Notes: generated by a model from the sequence alone, not told the origin. DNA of 38,224 nucleotides from Oscillospiraceae bacterium (GCA_017435965.1 JAFSEA010000108.1:1-38224), one strand, 5' to 3'; positions 22,333 through 31,773 are shown, numbered from the stretch's first letter. Numbers and translations are program-made.

Positions 22333-23058
22333 ATGAAAAAGTTATTGGCACTTATTCTCGCAGCATTTATGATGATATCAATCTTCGCCGCTTGTAGCAA
22401 GGATGAAGATAAACCGAAACGGGAAAATACGGAAGCTCCTGAAAATGTTCTTCCGGAAAAAGTGGGAAAACAGGCTGAAACAACTAAAGAAATTGATATT
22501 GATGATGATGTCAGAAAAGAAATAGAAAAGGACGTAAAGGAATTTGTCAAGGCGGCGATTCTGAAAGAGGTTGAGGACGGAGAGTATACTATATACGAAT
22601 TCATTGGCAAAGATCTGAAAAAAGAGTATAAAAAATCCGAAGCTTTTTCCGGTGAGATAAAAAGCTTGGAAGAGAAATTGACGGAAAAAATCAATAAATG
22701 GGCAGAAGATAAGAGCAGTGCAGAGAAAATAAAAATCAATCTCCTCAAAAAAGGCTTGAAAGGTTGGTTGGAAGGCTCGTTCTATGAGGACACGATTAAG
22801 AAAATCGAGAGCTACGACGAAGAGGAAAAAACAGCAATCGTTGAAGTTGAAATAAAAAGATACAGCCTTGAGGAACTCAAAAATGCTCTGGAAAAAATTT
22901 TGACCGGAGAAGATGATATAGAAGGTCTTGATGCATTGGCGGAGATGATTACTGATAGTGGCATAAAATTTGAAGGCGCAGAAACTCTGCGCTTGGAATT
23001 AAAAAAAGAAGATAAAAGCTGGATTGTCACAAATGACGGAAGTGTGAGGAAAAATTAG
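22333..23058 (+). CDS. Tandem lipoprotein 4 of 5
   Basis: The 241-residue lipoprotein has its lipobox cysteine at residue 21 (SIFAAC). A charged linker (about 25-60) is followed by a helix-rich domain (VRKEIEKDVKEFVKAAILKE, LEEKLTEKINKWAEDK) and the array's beta block (TAIVEVEIKRY, then ETLRLELKKEDKSWIVTNDG). It is longer and more diverged than copies 1-3, but the signal peptide still matches nearly residue for residue. It is co-transcribed with copy 5, which starts 21 nt after its stop. Confidence 0.8.
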   Translation: MKKLLALILAAFMMISIFAACSKDEDKPKRENTEAPENVLPEKVGKQAETTKEIDIDDDVRKEIEKDVKEFVKAAILKEVEDGEYTIYEFIGKDLKKEYKKSEAFSGEIKSLEEKLTEKINKWAEDKSSAEKIKINLLKKGLKGWLEGSFYEDTIKKIESYDEEEKTAIVEVEIKRYSLEELKNALEKILTGEDDIEGLDALAEMITDSGIKFEGAETLRLELKKEDKSWIVTNDGSVRKN

Positions 23059-23079
23059 AGGAGAACAGGTGATGAAATA

Positions 23080-23856
23080 ATGAAAATTTCAAAGATGTTA
23101 TCACTTCTTCTTGCGCTTTTAATGTTAGCCGTAATCTTTGTCGGTTGCAGTAAGGAAGAAGAGGAGAAAGTTACGGGAGAAACTCCTGTTGAAGAGAAGA
23201 CGGAAGAACCGGAGGAAAAAGAGCCTACCGATGAAGAGCTTATAGACGAGGTTTTAAAAGCTCTTTCCGAATCTGTTTCTGCATTTGAAATGGAAAAGGC
23301 AAGCGAATATGTGCTTGATGACAGCGACTTTGAAAAAAAGCTTTTGTCTGCAGAAGAAAAAATTGATGATGGAATCGAAAAGATAAATAAAGGCGTTTCA
23401 AAAGAGGTTGACAATCATTATCTTATAAAATATGTGGGCGATGATGTGAAAAACACCGTTAAGGACATGGTTGCCGAGGGGTTGGAAAAAGGAAAGCAGG
23501 CAATTATAGATTCCATTGAGTTCACATATGGAGAAACGACCATTGACGGAGACAAGGCAACGGCAGATGTTACCATTAAGGTCGGAGGAAAGAAGCTCCT
23601 TCCGCTGTTGTCCGGCGGAAGCAATGATAAAGCCATGGAAATGGTTATGGAATATGTGGATAAGACTCTTGAGAAAAGAAATGAAACAATATTTGACCTT
23701 GCCACAAACACAAAAGAGATTGCAGAAGCTGTTATTGACGAGATTGTGAATGATATCAAAAACGGTGAAAAAGAGGAATTTGCCTTTGTGGCAACCCTCG
23801 AGAAAATTGATGGTGAGTGGATTATAACGGCTATGGAAGAAGCGAAAAAAGAATAA
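23080..23856 (+). CDS. Tandem lipoprotein 5 of 5
   Basis: The 258-residue lipoprotein has its lipobox cysteine at residue 23 (IFVGC); the signal peptide differs from copies 1-4. A Glu/Thr-rich linker follows, then a long helical stretch. The shared block is GETTIDGDKATADVTIKVGG, and the C-terminus is FVATLEKIDGEWIITAMEEA, close in pattern to copy 1. No promoter precedes it; it shares a transcript with copy 4. A perfect hairpin terminator follows the stop. Confidence 0.8.
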   Translation: MKISKMLSLLLALLMLAVIFVGCSKEEEEKVTGETPVEEKTEEPEEKEPTDEELIDEVLKALSESVSAFEMEKASEYVLDDSDFEKKLLSAEEKIDDGIEKINKGVSKEVDNHYLIKYVGDDVKNTVKDMVAEGLEKGKQAIIDSIEFTYGETTIDGDKATADVTIKVGGKKLLPLLSGGSNDKAMEMVMEYVDKTLEKRNETIFDLATNTKEIAEAVIDEIVNDIKNGEKEEFAFVATLEKIDGEWIITAMEEAKKE

Positions 23857-23860
23857 ATGA

Positions 23861-23894
23861 CAGAAAGGAACGCTCTAATCGGCGTTCCTTTCTG
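23861..23894 (+). terminator. Terminator after the lipoprotein array
   Basis: Perfect 13-bp stem (23861-23873 with 23882-23894), with an 8-nt loop. The top part (GGAACG...CGTTCC) recurs in two further hairpins nearby. Confidence 0.8.
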
Positions 23895-23915
23895 CTTGTC
23901 GAAAAACTCTTATTT

Positions 23916-24120
23916 GTCATTCTGAGGCGTAAGCCGAAGAATCTTTGCAATGATAAGATCCTTCACTTCGTTCAGGATGACAACGAGAGTGTGTTCAGGA
24001 TGACAATGAGGGGTGTGTTCAGGATGGCGTTTTGTACTTTTTTGACACGCTCAAAGGAACGCTCTGATTGTCGTTCCGTATTTCACACCACGCCGTAGGG
24101 AACGACCTATGTGTCGTTCC
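23916..24120. repeat. Dispersed intergenic repeat block
   Basis: Non-coding block. It holds a GTCATTCTGAGG...CCGAAGAATCTTT element (23916-23946), of the type widespread between bacterial genes. Three TTCAGGATG units follow at 23971, 23994 and 24019. Then come two hairpins, GGAACG(N11)CGTTCC (about 24055-24077) and GGAACGAC-N6-GTCGTTCC (24099-24120). The last covers the 3' end of the flippase gene. No coding frame is credible here. Confidence 0.75.
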
Positions 24121-25642
24121 GCATTTCGTCTTTTGGTATAAGTGTTTTGAGATATTTAATTATATTTGTGCCGAGAGCAGAAAGGGTTATTCCGTAGGTC
24201 ACAAGAGCAGATACTGCGGCGAGGATAATTGATGCGGTTATATTATATATGAGATTACAGATAAGAAGTGAGAGGGTTGCGGCAAGGGCAGGCAAAAGAA
24301 ACCAGTTCACATATCGTGGGCGGATTTTTAAATATCTCACAAGGCTTGCAAAGGTGAGAAGAACCTGAACGGCTCCCGATGCGAGATATCCCACCACAAA
24401 ACCCTGCATACGGATGTTGGGGTTTGAGACTGTGAGAGTGCCGAGAATTTGAACAATTCCGCCGATAACTATAAAAACTGCGGCACGCTTCTGAAGTCCC
24501 AATCCATTCATTATGGCAACGAGAGACATTTCATAATAGGAAAGAAGAGTGGCAAGAGCGAGGAGAAAAATATGTTCTCCTGCACCCGAATGACCGAAGA
24601 GAAGAGGTGCAAGCTCTCCGCCGAGGGGGATGAGAATTGCCATACAAGGCATCGCAAGAAGGCTTGTGGCGTGGATTGTTTTAATAGCCTTTCTTCGCAT
24701 AAGTGAGTGGCGACCTGCCCCCACGTCCTCGGAGATTTTCGGCACCATAACCGAGGTAAGCGATGCGATAAAGGCGATGGGAAAGGAAAGCAAGGGCATT
24801 GTCATACCAAACATAACTCCAAAGCTTTCAGTTGCAACAACCGCACTCATTCCGGAAGCAATGAGAAGTCGGGGGATGAGGAGAGAGTTTAGGGAGGAGA
24901 GAAGATTATTAACCGTTGCTGCACCGGATACGGGTATTGCCACGGAAAGTATTTCGGAAAGGGTGGGCTTTTTCTTCTCAGGCTTATGAAGTCCGCGCCT
25001 TTCGCATTTATAGAAAACGGTGAGAATAATAAAGCTTGAAAGCTCGCTTATAACCATACCGAAAACTATAAGGGCGGCGCTGTTTCCGGCATCGGCAGTT
25101 CCGAAATAAAAGAGGAGTGCGGCAACGGAAAGTGCCCGAACCACCTGCTCGGAAAGCTCGGAGGTTATCTGCGGAGTTACCCTGTTCACGCCATAGAAGT
25201 AGTTTTTATATATATTTTCAATTCCCGTGAGAAAAAGGCACGCAAAGACGAGTGGAAGTGACTTCGCTGTACGCCTGTCACCTAAAATTTTCACAGAGAC
25301 GATATCGGAGTTTATGTAGAAGAGAACTGCGAGGAATATTACCGTTGCGGTGAAGATTTTTTGAGACAGGGAAACCACCGACTTCGCACCTCTGAAATCC
25401 CCGACTCCTGCCCGTGCGGCGGAAAGTCTTGATACCGCAACGGTAAGACCTGTTACCGTGACAGACATAAGAACGGAATTAAGAGGCATAATGAGATGAT
25501 ACACGCCAAGCCCCTCCGCACCTGCCACACGGCTTAAAAAGATTCGATATAAAAAGCCCATAAGCTGCAGAAGTGTATTTGAAACAGCTATTGCGGCAAG
25601 GCTTCTGAAAACTGATTTTTTGCTGATTTTATTAAGCTTCAT
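24107..25642 (-). CDS. SpoVB-like oligosaccharide/lipid flippase (MOP superfamily)
   Basis: The 511-residue membrane protein has about 14 helices. ATG 25642 is preferred over GTG 25660 because AGGGGTG lies 6 nt before it. SpoVB-like features include LYRIFLSRVAGAEGLGVYHLIMP near the N-terminus, a PVSGAATVNNLLSSLNSLLIPR loop at about 245-265, and a long run of MVF/MviN-like helices. Related proteins flip peptidoglycan or polysaccharide lipid precursors, and SpoVB is required for spore cortex formation. Which substrate this one moves is not visible. The gene starts directly behind the malQ terminator, so its ribosome binding site lies in that hairpin. Confidence 0.82.
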   Translation of the reverse strand: MKLNKISKKSVFRSLAAIAVSNTLLQLMGFLYRIFLSRVAGAEGLGVYHLIMPLNSVLMSVTVTGLTVAVSRLSAARAGVGDFRGAKSVVSLSQKIFTATVIFLAVLFYINSDIVSVKILGDRRTAKSLPLVFACLFLTGIENIYKNYFYGVNRVTPQITSELSEQVVRALSVAALLFYFGTADAGNSAALIVFGMVISELSSFIILTVFYKCERRGLHKPEKKKPTLSEILSVAIPVSGAATVNNLLSSLNSLLIPRLLIASGMSAVVATESFGVMFGMTMPLLSFPIAFIASLTSVMVPKISEDVGAGRHSLMRRKAIKTIHATSLLAMPCMAILIPLGGELAPLLFGHSGAGEHIFLLALATLLSYYEMSLVAIMNGLGLQKRAAVFIVIGGIVQILGTLTVSNPNIRMQGFVVGYLASGAVQVLLTFASLVRYLKIRPRYVNWFLLPALAATLSLLICNLIYNITASIILAAVSALVTYGITLSALGTNIIKYLKTLIPKDEMRNDT

Positions 25643-25643
25643 A

Positions 25644-25678
25644 AAAAACACCCCTGTCACTATACATATGACAGGGGT
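25644..25678 (-). terminator. malQ terminator overlapping the flippase ribosome binding site
   Basis: Perfect 10-bp stem (25650-25659 ACCCCTGTCA with 25669-25678), followed on the minus strand by T6. The 3' arm contains AGGGGT, which is also the Shine-Dalgarno for the ATG at 25642. Confidence 0.88.
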
Positions 25679-25684
25679 AGCCTT

Positions 25685-27151
25685 TTATATTCTTGAAAAT
25701 TCACGGTTGAATGAGAGGAGTTTTTCCGAGAGCTCCGAAGTTATTGCACCATCCTTCATTCGCCAACGCCAGTTGCGGTCGTTTACGGTGGAGGGAGTGT
25801 TCATTCGTGCAGAAGAAGGGAGGTTTAAAAAGTCCTGCATCGGTGCGATTGCAAGCTTTGCAACAGAACTCCAGGCGGCACGGAGAAAAGCATCGGAGAG
25901 AGTTTCACCGCTATCGGGGGAGAGATATCTCCGTGCAAAGTCAAGGCGATAAACGGGGGATGAATCCACAAAGCCACAAAGTGTGTCGTTGTCGTGAGTG
26001 CCTGTGTATGCAACGCAGTTTTCTATATAATTATGCGGAAGATACAGGTTATTTTCATCGCTGTCAAAGGCAAATTGCAAAACACGCATACCGGGAAGAT
26101 TACATTCGTCACGGAGACGGAAAACTTCATCTGTGAGAAATCCAAGGTCTTCGGCAATGAGATTGAGATTCGGAAGAGCCGACATTATTGCGTCAAAGAA
26201 AGGTTTGCCCGGACCCTTTTCCCAATGTCCGCAGACGGCGTTCATAGCACCATATGGTACAGACCAATAGGCTTCAAAAGCACGGAAATGGTCGAGTCGC
26301 ACGGTATCAAAGAGCTTTCCGCAATGGGCAAGCCTCGCTATCCACCAGGAAAAATCGTTTTCGCGGAGTCTGTCCCAACGATAAGTGGGATTTCCCCAGA
26401 GCTGACCTTCTGCGGAAAATGCATCGGGCGGACATCCCGAAACGTCAAACGGAACAAGGTCATCGTTTAAATTGAATATCTCGGGACTTGACCATACGTC
26501 GCAGGAATCATATGCAACATAAATGGGCACATCGCCGATAAGGGAGACTCCCTTTTCCTTTGCGTAAGCACGAAGCTTTTCCCATTGTGAGAAGAACATA
26601 AACTGCTCGAACTTGTAGTAGTTTTCGTCCTCGCGGTGGGCATCCCTCCATTCGGGAAGTCCCGTTTTATCCCGAAGCTCACGGGGGAAATGTTGCCAGG
26701 AAATTCCGCCGAGCTCGTCGCGGATGGACATAAAAGAAGCATAGTCTGAAAGCCAATGTCTTTCACGGTCACAAAAGGAAAGAAATTCCGGAGTTTCGGA
26801 AAATCTTGAAAATGCAAGTCTCAAAAGTCTTGCTTTTTCAGGAATGACAATCTTGAAATCCACTCGTTCACGATTTTCAAAAATTGAAGCGGAAAGCTCC
26901 TCTTTTGTGATGAGTCCGCTTTCAAAGAGAATTTCAGGGTCGATGAAAAGGGGGTCACCTGCGAAAGAGGATATGGAATTGTAAGGGGAAAAGCCGAGAC
27001 CTCTCGGATTTATGGGAAGCATCTGCCAGGCAGAAAAGCCTGAAGAAGAAAGAAATGTGATAAAGTTTCTTGCATTTTTTCCTAAAGTGCCTATGCCATA
27101 TTTTCCATCAAGGGAGGAAATGTGCAAAAGTACACCGCTTTGTCTTTTCAT
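25685..27151 (-). CDS. malQ: 4-alpha-glucanotransferase (GH77)
   Basis: Transfers alpha-1,4-glucan segments between maltodextrins; cytoplasmic. The start at 27151 (MKRQSGVLLHISSL) has GGAGGATAACA directly before it; the longer start adds 7 residues inside the upstream gene. The 488-residue product shows the GH77 signature: SPYNSISSFAGDPLFIDPE near the N-terminus, LIGDVPIYVAYDS, then catalytic residues in TVRLDHFR (about 285), AEDLG (about 334) and GTHDND (about 386). It starts 2 nt after the orphan substrate-binding gene on the same strand, so both are probably co-transcribed. A terminator follows. Confidence 0.95.
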   Translation of the reverse strand: MKRQSGVLLHISSLDGKYGIGTLGKNARNFITFLSSSGFSAWQMLPINPRGLGFSPYNSISSFAGDPLFIDPEILFESGLITKEELSASIFENRERVDFKIVIPEKARLLRLAFSRFSETPEFLSFCDRERHWLSDYASFMSIRDELGGISWQHFPRELRDKTGLPEWRDAHREDENYYKFEQFMFFSQWEKLRAYAKEKGVSLIGDVPIYVAYDSCDVWSSPEIFNLNDDLVPFDVSGCPPDAFSAEGQLWGNPTYRWDRLRENDFSWWIARLAHCGKLFDTVRLDHFRAFEAYWSVPYGAMNAVCGHWEKGPGKPFFDAIMSALPNLNLIAEDLGFLTDEVFRLRDECNLPGMRVLQFAFDSDENNLYLPHNYIENCVAYTGTHDNDTLCGFVDSSPVYRLDFARRYLSPDSGETLSDAFLRAAWSSVAKLAIAPMQDFLNLPSSARMNTPSTVNDRNWRWRMKDGAITSELSEKLLSFNREFSRI

Positions 27152-27153
27152 TG

Positions 27154-28638
27154 TTATCCTCCAATCTCCCAATCACAGAAATTATAGTATATATTCTGTG
27201 AGGAGGGGCAAGTGGTTTTGAAGAAGTTTTTCTGTGTGTACATAGCTGTGTTTTTGAAGAAAATCGGGGCGAATGGAACAACGTCGCAGAAAGTGGAGAA
27301 ATAAGTTTCGCAGCCTTCGTCACCCCCGAGATATGCCATAAGTGCCGCTGTCATTGAAATGTCGCTGACTTTTCCGAAGTTGAGTGAGCCGAGAAGCTCC
27401 CGGGTTATGTCGAAGTCCGGAGTGAGAGACACTTCTGCATAGTATAAGGTGAAGTCACCGTTTTGAAGTGCTGTGGTATATTCGTTAAAGGGAAGGGCTC
27501 GTACCGTGGTAGTAGTACCACACTTTGTAAGGTCTTCCGCTATTCTGTTGCAGGCGGCGACCTTTGCGCTGTTTTCGTTGTTTACAAGTATGGTGAGTGG
27601 GATTCCCACTTCTATTTTTGCATCACGGTCATATTCAAGATCCATTGCTGTTTCCCACGGATATCCGAGACTTTGGGGATGCAGGGGGAGTGTTGCTTCG
27701 TTTCCCATGAACGCAAAGTCGTTTTCGGCAATGCTTTTGCGGTCGATTGCTCTCGCTATTGCTTTGCGCACTTCTTTATTTGCAAGTTTTTCATTTTTTG
27801 CATTGAAGCCAAGATAATGAAGGGTGGTTGAGGGGACAGATATAAGGTCAACGGGGATGCCGGGGAAACGTGATGCCGTGCCCGTGGGGTCGGAGGTGAG
27901 GGTAGAAATATCAAGTGCGTCAAACTTGAAGATAAGCTCTTCGTTTGTGCTTATGTTGCAAAGCCTGATTGTTTTGTAATGAGGAGTATTTCCGCTGTGG
28001 TGACCATCGCGGGCAACGAGATTTTCCATAGCTTCATCGGGAGCATATATTCCCGTGCCTGTGGGGAGGGGATTGCCGCGTGTTCCTTTCTTTATAATAG
28101 GGAAGTCGAGAAGTGAAGCAAACCGCGCGTTTTCATATTTCAGAGTTATAGTCACCGTTCCTGCACGTTTGCTTGATGTAACGCTTTCGATTATGGAAAG
28201 TCTTGTGCCGAAATAAGAGGCAGGCTCCATTGCGGCAAGGATGGATTCTTCAACATCGGCGACGGTCAGTTTGCTTCCGTCGGAAAAGGTTACATCGTTT
28301 CTGATTGAAAATGTCCATTCTTTTTCTCTGACTGTATAATCCGAACAGAGTACGGGAGCTACTTCAAAAACATCAGACACAGAAAATAGTGGCTCTGTTA
28401 TAAGTCCCATAAGCTCGGAGTTGAGCTTGTTTGATGTGGTATAAGGGTCGGCACTTTCACTTTTACAGAAGCCGACGATGAAGGTTTCGTTTTTGGCAAC
28501 AATGGGCTCTTCTTCCTGAATGGATATTTGCGGAGAATCATCATCTAAGGCTACAGGCTCTTCATTATAAAGCTCTGTTTCTGCACAAGAAGCGAAAATG
28601 AAGGTGAAAGCGAGAAGAAAAAGAAGAAATCTTTTCAT
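27154..28638 (-). CDS. ABC-transporter substrate-binding lipoprotein (SBP family 5)
   Basis: The 494-residue lipoprotein has its lipobox cysteine at about residue 18 (FIFASC). Family 5 peptide/nickel-binding features are visible: WTFSIRNDVTFSDGSKLTVADVEESI, NPLPTGTGIYA, an HYLGFNAKNEKLANKEVRKAIARAID segment, and FAPIFFKNTAMYT near the end. ATG 28638 is preferred; a GTG at 28641 would add one residue. No permease or ATPase genes are adjacent, so it is an orphan binding protein. Its start overlaps the end of pgeF. The ligand is unknown; placement before malQ does not itself imply a sugar. Confidence 0.85.
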   Translation of the reverse strand: MKRFLLFLLAFTFIFASCAETELYNEEPVALDDDSPQISIQEEEPIVAKNETFIVGFCKSESADPYTTSNKLNSELMGLITEPLFSVSDVFEVAPVLCSDYTVREKEWTFSIRNDVTFSDGSKLTVADVEESILAAMEPASYFGTRLSIIESVTSSKRAGTVTITLKYENARFASLLDFPIIKKGTRGNPLPTGTGIYAPDEAMENLVARDGHHSGNTPHYKTIRLCNISTNEELIFKFDALDISTLTSDPTGTASRFPGIPVDLISVPSTTLHYLGFNAKNEKLANKEVRKAIARAIDRKSIAENDFAFMGNEATLPLHPQSLGYPWETAMDLEYDRDAKIEVGIPLTILVNNENSAKVAACNRIAEDLTKCGTTTTVRALPFNEYTTALQNGDFTLYYAEVSLTPDFDITRELLGSLNFGKVSDISMTAALMAYLGGDEGCETYFSTFCDVVPFAPIFFKNTAMYTQKNFFKTTCPSSQNIYYNFCDWEIGG

Positions 28639-29468
28639 CACATATTACCCCTTTCGTTTAATACAATTACTGCCGCCATTGTCCCACGGATTCCGCCGGT
28701 TTTGCGATGCGACCAGTAAAGATCGGATTTACAGCAGGTACATTCTTCCGAAACAGTTATGTTATCTTCGGGGATGCCTGCATTGAGAAGTGTTTGCAGG
28801 TTAAGTCCCGGTAGGTCAACGAAAAACTTGCCGCCACCTTTAGCTGTTATATAATCCTTTGCATCCGCACCGTATGTGGAAAGCATTGCATCGGGCACAT
28901 CGCTGTGAGTTTCAAAGCAGCATTTCCCGATTGCAGGACCGATTGCGGCAAGGATGTTTTCGGGTTCTGTTGAGAAGTTTTTTATCATTTCGGCGATTGC
29001 TGCCCCGGGAGTTTTAAGGGCAGTACCTTTCCAGCCTGCATGGGCGACTCCTATAGCGTGATTTTTTGTATCGAGAAGAAAAATGGGAGTGCAGTCGGCG
29101 TGATAAGTTGCGATGGGAAGGTTTGGTACACTTGTGATTATGGCATCAAACTCACGCTTTTTCGGAAGAAATGCCTCTCCTGAATCTTTCTCCGTTGCAA
29201 GGAAGACATCACTTCCGTGAACCTGGGAAAAAGCTACGGTTTTAAGTCCGTCAAAGCCTGCCGCTTTGCCGAGAAGACGGTAATTTTCAAGGACATTTTC
29301 CTTTTTATCGCCCCTGCCGAAGCCTAAATTCATTGAAGCGAGAGGTTCTTTTGAAACACCGCCGAGCCTTGTTGAAAAGCAGGTGCGGCAAAGCCCTGTT
29401 TCGTCAAATGAGGGAACGGAGAGAAAGGTAACACCGTTTATTTTATTCATTTTAAAACCGTATCGCAT
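28638..29468 (-). CDS. pgeF: Peptidoglycan editing factor / laccase-domain protein (YfiH/YlmD family)
   Basis: The 276-residue protein has the full DUF152 signature: SQVHGSDV, TYHADCTPIFL, AHAGWKGT, IGPAIGKCCFE and ECTCCKSDLYWSHRKTGGIRG at the C-terminus. Two His and one Cys form the metal site. Relatives act on nucleosides, or as cell-wall editing factors (PgeF) that keep wrong residues out of peptidoglycan precursors; which applies here is not known. ATG 29468 has GGGAGG upstream; MNKING at 29450 is the other option. It overlaps the substrate-binding gene start by one base. Confidence 0.92.
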   Translation of the reverse strand: MRYGFKMNKINGVTFLSVPSFDETGLCRTCFSTRLGGVSKEPLASMNLGFGRGDKKENVLENYRLLGKAAGFDGLKTVAFSQVHGSDVFLATEKDSGEAFLPKKREFDAIITSVPNLPIATYHADCTPIFLLDTKNHAIGVAHAGWKGTALKTPGAAIAEMIKNFSTEPENILAAIGPAIGKCCFETHSDVPDAMLSTYGADAKDYITAKGGGKFFVDLPGLNLQTLLNAGIPEDNITVSEECTCCKSDLYWSHRKTGGIRGTMAAVIVLNERGNM

Positions 29469-29486
29469 AATAGCCTCCCATTCTAT

Positions 29487-29513
29487 AAAATCCCCCGCAA
29501 GGCGGAGGATTTT
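29487..29513 (-). terminator. typA terminator
   Basis: A 12-bp stem (29487-29498 with 29502-29513, one G-T pair on the minus strand) with a three-base loop and a T tract in the minus-strand reading. Confidence 0.82.
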
Positions 29514-29516
29514 ATG

Positions 29517-31346
29517 TTATTTATTGTCTTTGCCCTTTAAAAGCTTCATTCGTGCAGAGTGGTCAAGAAGTCTCTTTCTCATACGGAGCGTTTTCGGAGT
29601 GACCTCTAAAAGCTCATCGTCGGCTAAAAATTCAAGCATCTGCTCAAGGCTTAAAATTCTCGGCGGAACAAGACGGAGTGCATCGTCACTTCCCGATGCT
29701 CGCATATTTGTGAGCTGTTTTTTCTTGCATACGTTTACAACGATATCATCAGATTTGCTTGAAACACCCACTATCATACCTGCGTATACTTCATCGCCGG
29801 GGGATACGAACATTGAACCTCGATCCTGAACGTTGAAGATACCATAGCCAACTGCCTCGCCTGTTTCATAGGCAATGAGTGAGCCGGTTGCACGACGTGC
29901 GATATCACCCTTGGTGGGTGCGTAGCTGTGGAAGATGGAGTTTAAGATACCCTCACCCTTTGTGTCGGTGAGAAATTCATTTCTGTAGCCGAAAAGTCCA
30001 CGGGCAGGGATGATGAATTCAATTCTTGTGCGTGAGCCGACTTGTGACATTTTCTGAAGCTCGCCCTTTCGTGAACAGAGCTTTTCAATAACTGCACCGC
30101 TGCAATCACCGGGAACATCCACAACAACCTCTTCCATAGGCTCACACTCAACGCCGTCAATCTCACGGAGAAGGACACGGGGTGTGCTTACCTGGAATTC
30201 ATAACCCTCACGGCGCATGGTTTCAATGAGGATTGAAAGGTGCATTTCACCTCTGCCCGATACGATAAAGGCGTCGGAAGAGTTTTCAGCAGGTGTGATC
30301 TTTAAGGAAACATCCTTTAAAAGCTCACGCTCAAGTCGGTCCTTTATGTTTCGAGTGGTTACAAATTTACCTTCACGACCTGCAAAGGGAGAGTCGTTTA
30401 CGGAGAAGGTCATTTCAACCGTGGGGTCGGAAATCTTGACGAAAGGAAGGGGCGTGGGGTCTTCCGGTGTGCAGATGGTGTCACCGATTGTGATGTCACC
30501 GATACCTGAAAGGCAAACTATGTTTCCTGCGCTTGCCTCTGTTACGGGCACACGCTCAAGACCTTCAAACTGATAAAGGGATGTGACCTTTGCCTTTCTT
30601 ACTTCACGGAGATTGTGGTAGTCGCAGACTATTATCTCCTGATTCTGACGGATAATACCACATTCAACTCTGCCGATTGCAATTCTTCCCACATAATCAT
30701 TATAGTCGATGGAGGAAACAAGAAGGCGCATAGGCTCGTCACAATTTGCTGATGGGGCCGGAATATAGTCGATAATCTTATCAAAAAGCGGACGGAAATC
30801 CGTGCCTTCCTCAAGAGGATCTTCGCTTGCAATGCCTGCACGGGCAGAGCAGAAGAGGAAGGGTGAATCGAGTTGTTCATCACTTGCCTCGAGGTCCATA
30901 AAGAGCTCTAAAACTTCATCTTCAATCTCGTCAAGACGTGAATCGGGGCGGTCAATCTTATTGATTGCAACGATTACTCTGTGACCGAGAGAAAGAGCTT
31001 TCTGAAGAACAAAGCGAGTTTGAGGCATAGGACCTTCTGCCGCATCAACGAGAAGAATAACACCGTCAACCATCTTGAGTACACGCTCAACCTCACCACC
31101 AAAGTCAGCGTGTCCCGGAGTGTCAATAATATTTATCTTCACATCGCCATAGCGTATGGATGTGTTTTTTGCAAGAATGGTGATTCCACGCTCACGCTCA
31201 AGGTCGTTTGAGTCCATAACACGCTCTGCAACAACCTGATTTTCACGGAAAGTACCGCTTTGCTTGAGCATTTCGTCAACAAGAGTGGTTTTGCCGTGGT
31301 CAACGTGGGCAATGATTGCAACGTTTCTGATATTCGGATTGGTCAA
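29517..31346 (-). CDS. typA: Translational GTPase TypA/BipA
   Basis: A ribosome-binding GTPase of the EF-G family, needed for ribosome assembly and stress or cold growth. The 609-residue length is normal. GTPase motifs are AHVDHGKT (13-20), DTPGH (75-79) and NKID (129-132); the family-specific part includes [17 protein letters not shown] and [16 protein letters not shown], then the C-terminal domain. The start codon is TTG (31346), with AAAGGAG 9 nt upstream; no ATG is suitably placed. It is downstream of secG but separated from it by a hairpin, so it probably has its own promoter or partial read-through. Confidence 0.97.
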   Translation of the reverse strand: MTNPNIRNVAIIAHVDHGKTTLVDEMLKQSGTFRENQVVAERVMDSNDLERERGITILAKNTSIRYGDVKINIIDTPGHADFGGEVERVLKMVDGVILLVDAAEGPMPQTRFVLQKALSLGHRVIVAINKIDRPDSRLDEIEDEVLELFMDLEASDEQLDSPFLFCSARAGIASEDPLEEGTDFRPLFDKIIDYIPAPSANCDEPMRLLVSSIDYNDYVGRIAIGRVECGIIRQNQEIIVCDYHNLREVRKAKVTSLYQFEGLERVPVTEASAGNIVCLSGIGDITIGDTICTPEDPTPLPFVKISDPTVEMTFSVNDSPFAGREGKFVTTRNIKDRLERELLKDVSLKITPAENSSDAFIVSGRGEMHLSILIETMRREGYEFQVSTPRVLLREIDGVECEPMEEVVVDVPGDCSGAVIEKLCSRKGELQKMSQVGSRTRIEFIIPARGLFGYRNEFLTDTKGEGILNSIFHSYAPTKGDIARRATGSLIAYETGEAVGYGIFNVQDRGSMFVSPGDEVYAGMIVGVSSKSDDIVVNVCKKKQLTNMRASGSDDALRLVPPRILSLEQMLEFLADDELLEVTPKTLRMRKRLLDHSARMKLLKGKDNK

Positions 31347-31382
31347 AGTAAAGACTCCTTTGAAAAAGATTAAATTTCATCG

Positions 31383-31432
31383 AAAAACACAAGCGCGCAA
31401 AGCAAAATAAGCTCTGCGCACCATGGTGTTTT
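31383..31432 (-). terminator. secG terminator
   Basis: Two-part hairpin: an inner GCGCAGAGC/GCTTTGCGC stem and an outer AAAACAC/GTGTTTT arm, ending in a T run on the minus strand. Confidence 0.75.
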
Positions 31433-31438
31433 AAATTA

Positions 31439-31678
31439 TTACGCAATGAAGGGAAGGTTGAGAACAAGTGTAAGGATGATGAACACTGTTGCAACAACGA
31501 CTGTGAGCTTGCTTAAGATTGCGTCGATAGAGCTTGCTTTATTCTTTGAGAAGAAAGTATCAGCTGCACCGGAAACAGCTCCGAGACCCTGCTGACGACC
31601 CTGCTGAAGAATAACGATGCCTACGAGAACAACTGCAAGAACAATCTGGATTATAGCAAGTATGAACTTCAAATTCAA
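31439..31678 (-). CDS. secG: Preprotein translocase subunit SecG, TTG start
   Basis: SecG is the small two-helix subunit of the SecYEG channel. The start at TTG 31678 is chosen because GGAGGTG lies 6 nt upstream and the resulting 79 residues (MNLKFILAIIQIVLAV...) match SecG length. The longer ATG frame from 31720 would place non-conserved residues before the first helix. The two helices flank the conserved loop QGRQQGLGAVSGAADTFFS. It is the first gene of its unit with a good promoter (31745-31773). Confidence 0.93.
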   Translation of the reverse strand: MNLKFILAIIQIVLAVVLVGIVILQQGRQQGLGAVSGAADTFFSKNKASSIDAILSKLTVVVATVFIILTLVLNLPFIA

Positions 31679-31744
31679 ATTAAACACCTCCGCAAATTTA
31701 TACGCCGCATCACGCGACATTGTCTTTTCATACGTGTACAGTAA

Positions 31745-31773
31745 ATTCTACCACAGTTTTATTTGTTTTTCAA
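31745..31773 (-). promoter_or_regulatory. Sigma-A promoter of secG
   Basis: On the minus strand, TTGAAA (31773-31768) and TAGAAT (31750-31745) are 17 nt apart. Confidence 0.7.

Noticed and set aside
24052..24120. Hairpins at the end of the flippase gene as insertion-sequence ends
   Set aside because: Too short, no transposase and no target duplication; better explained as intergenic palindromes or terminators.
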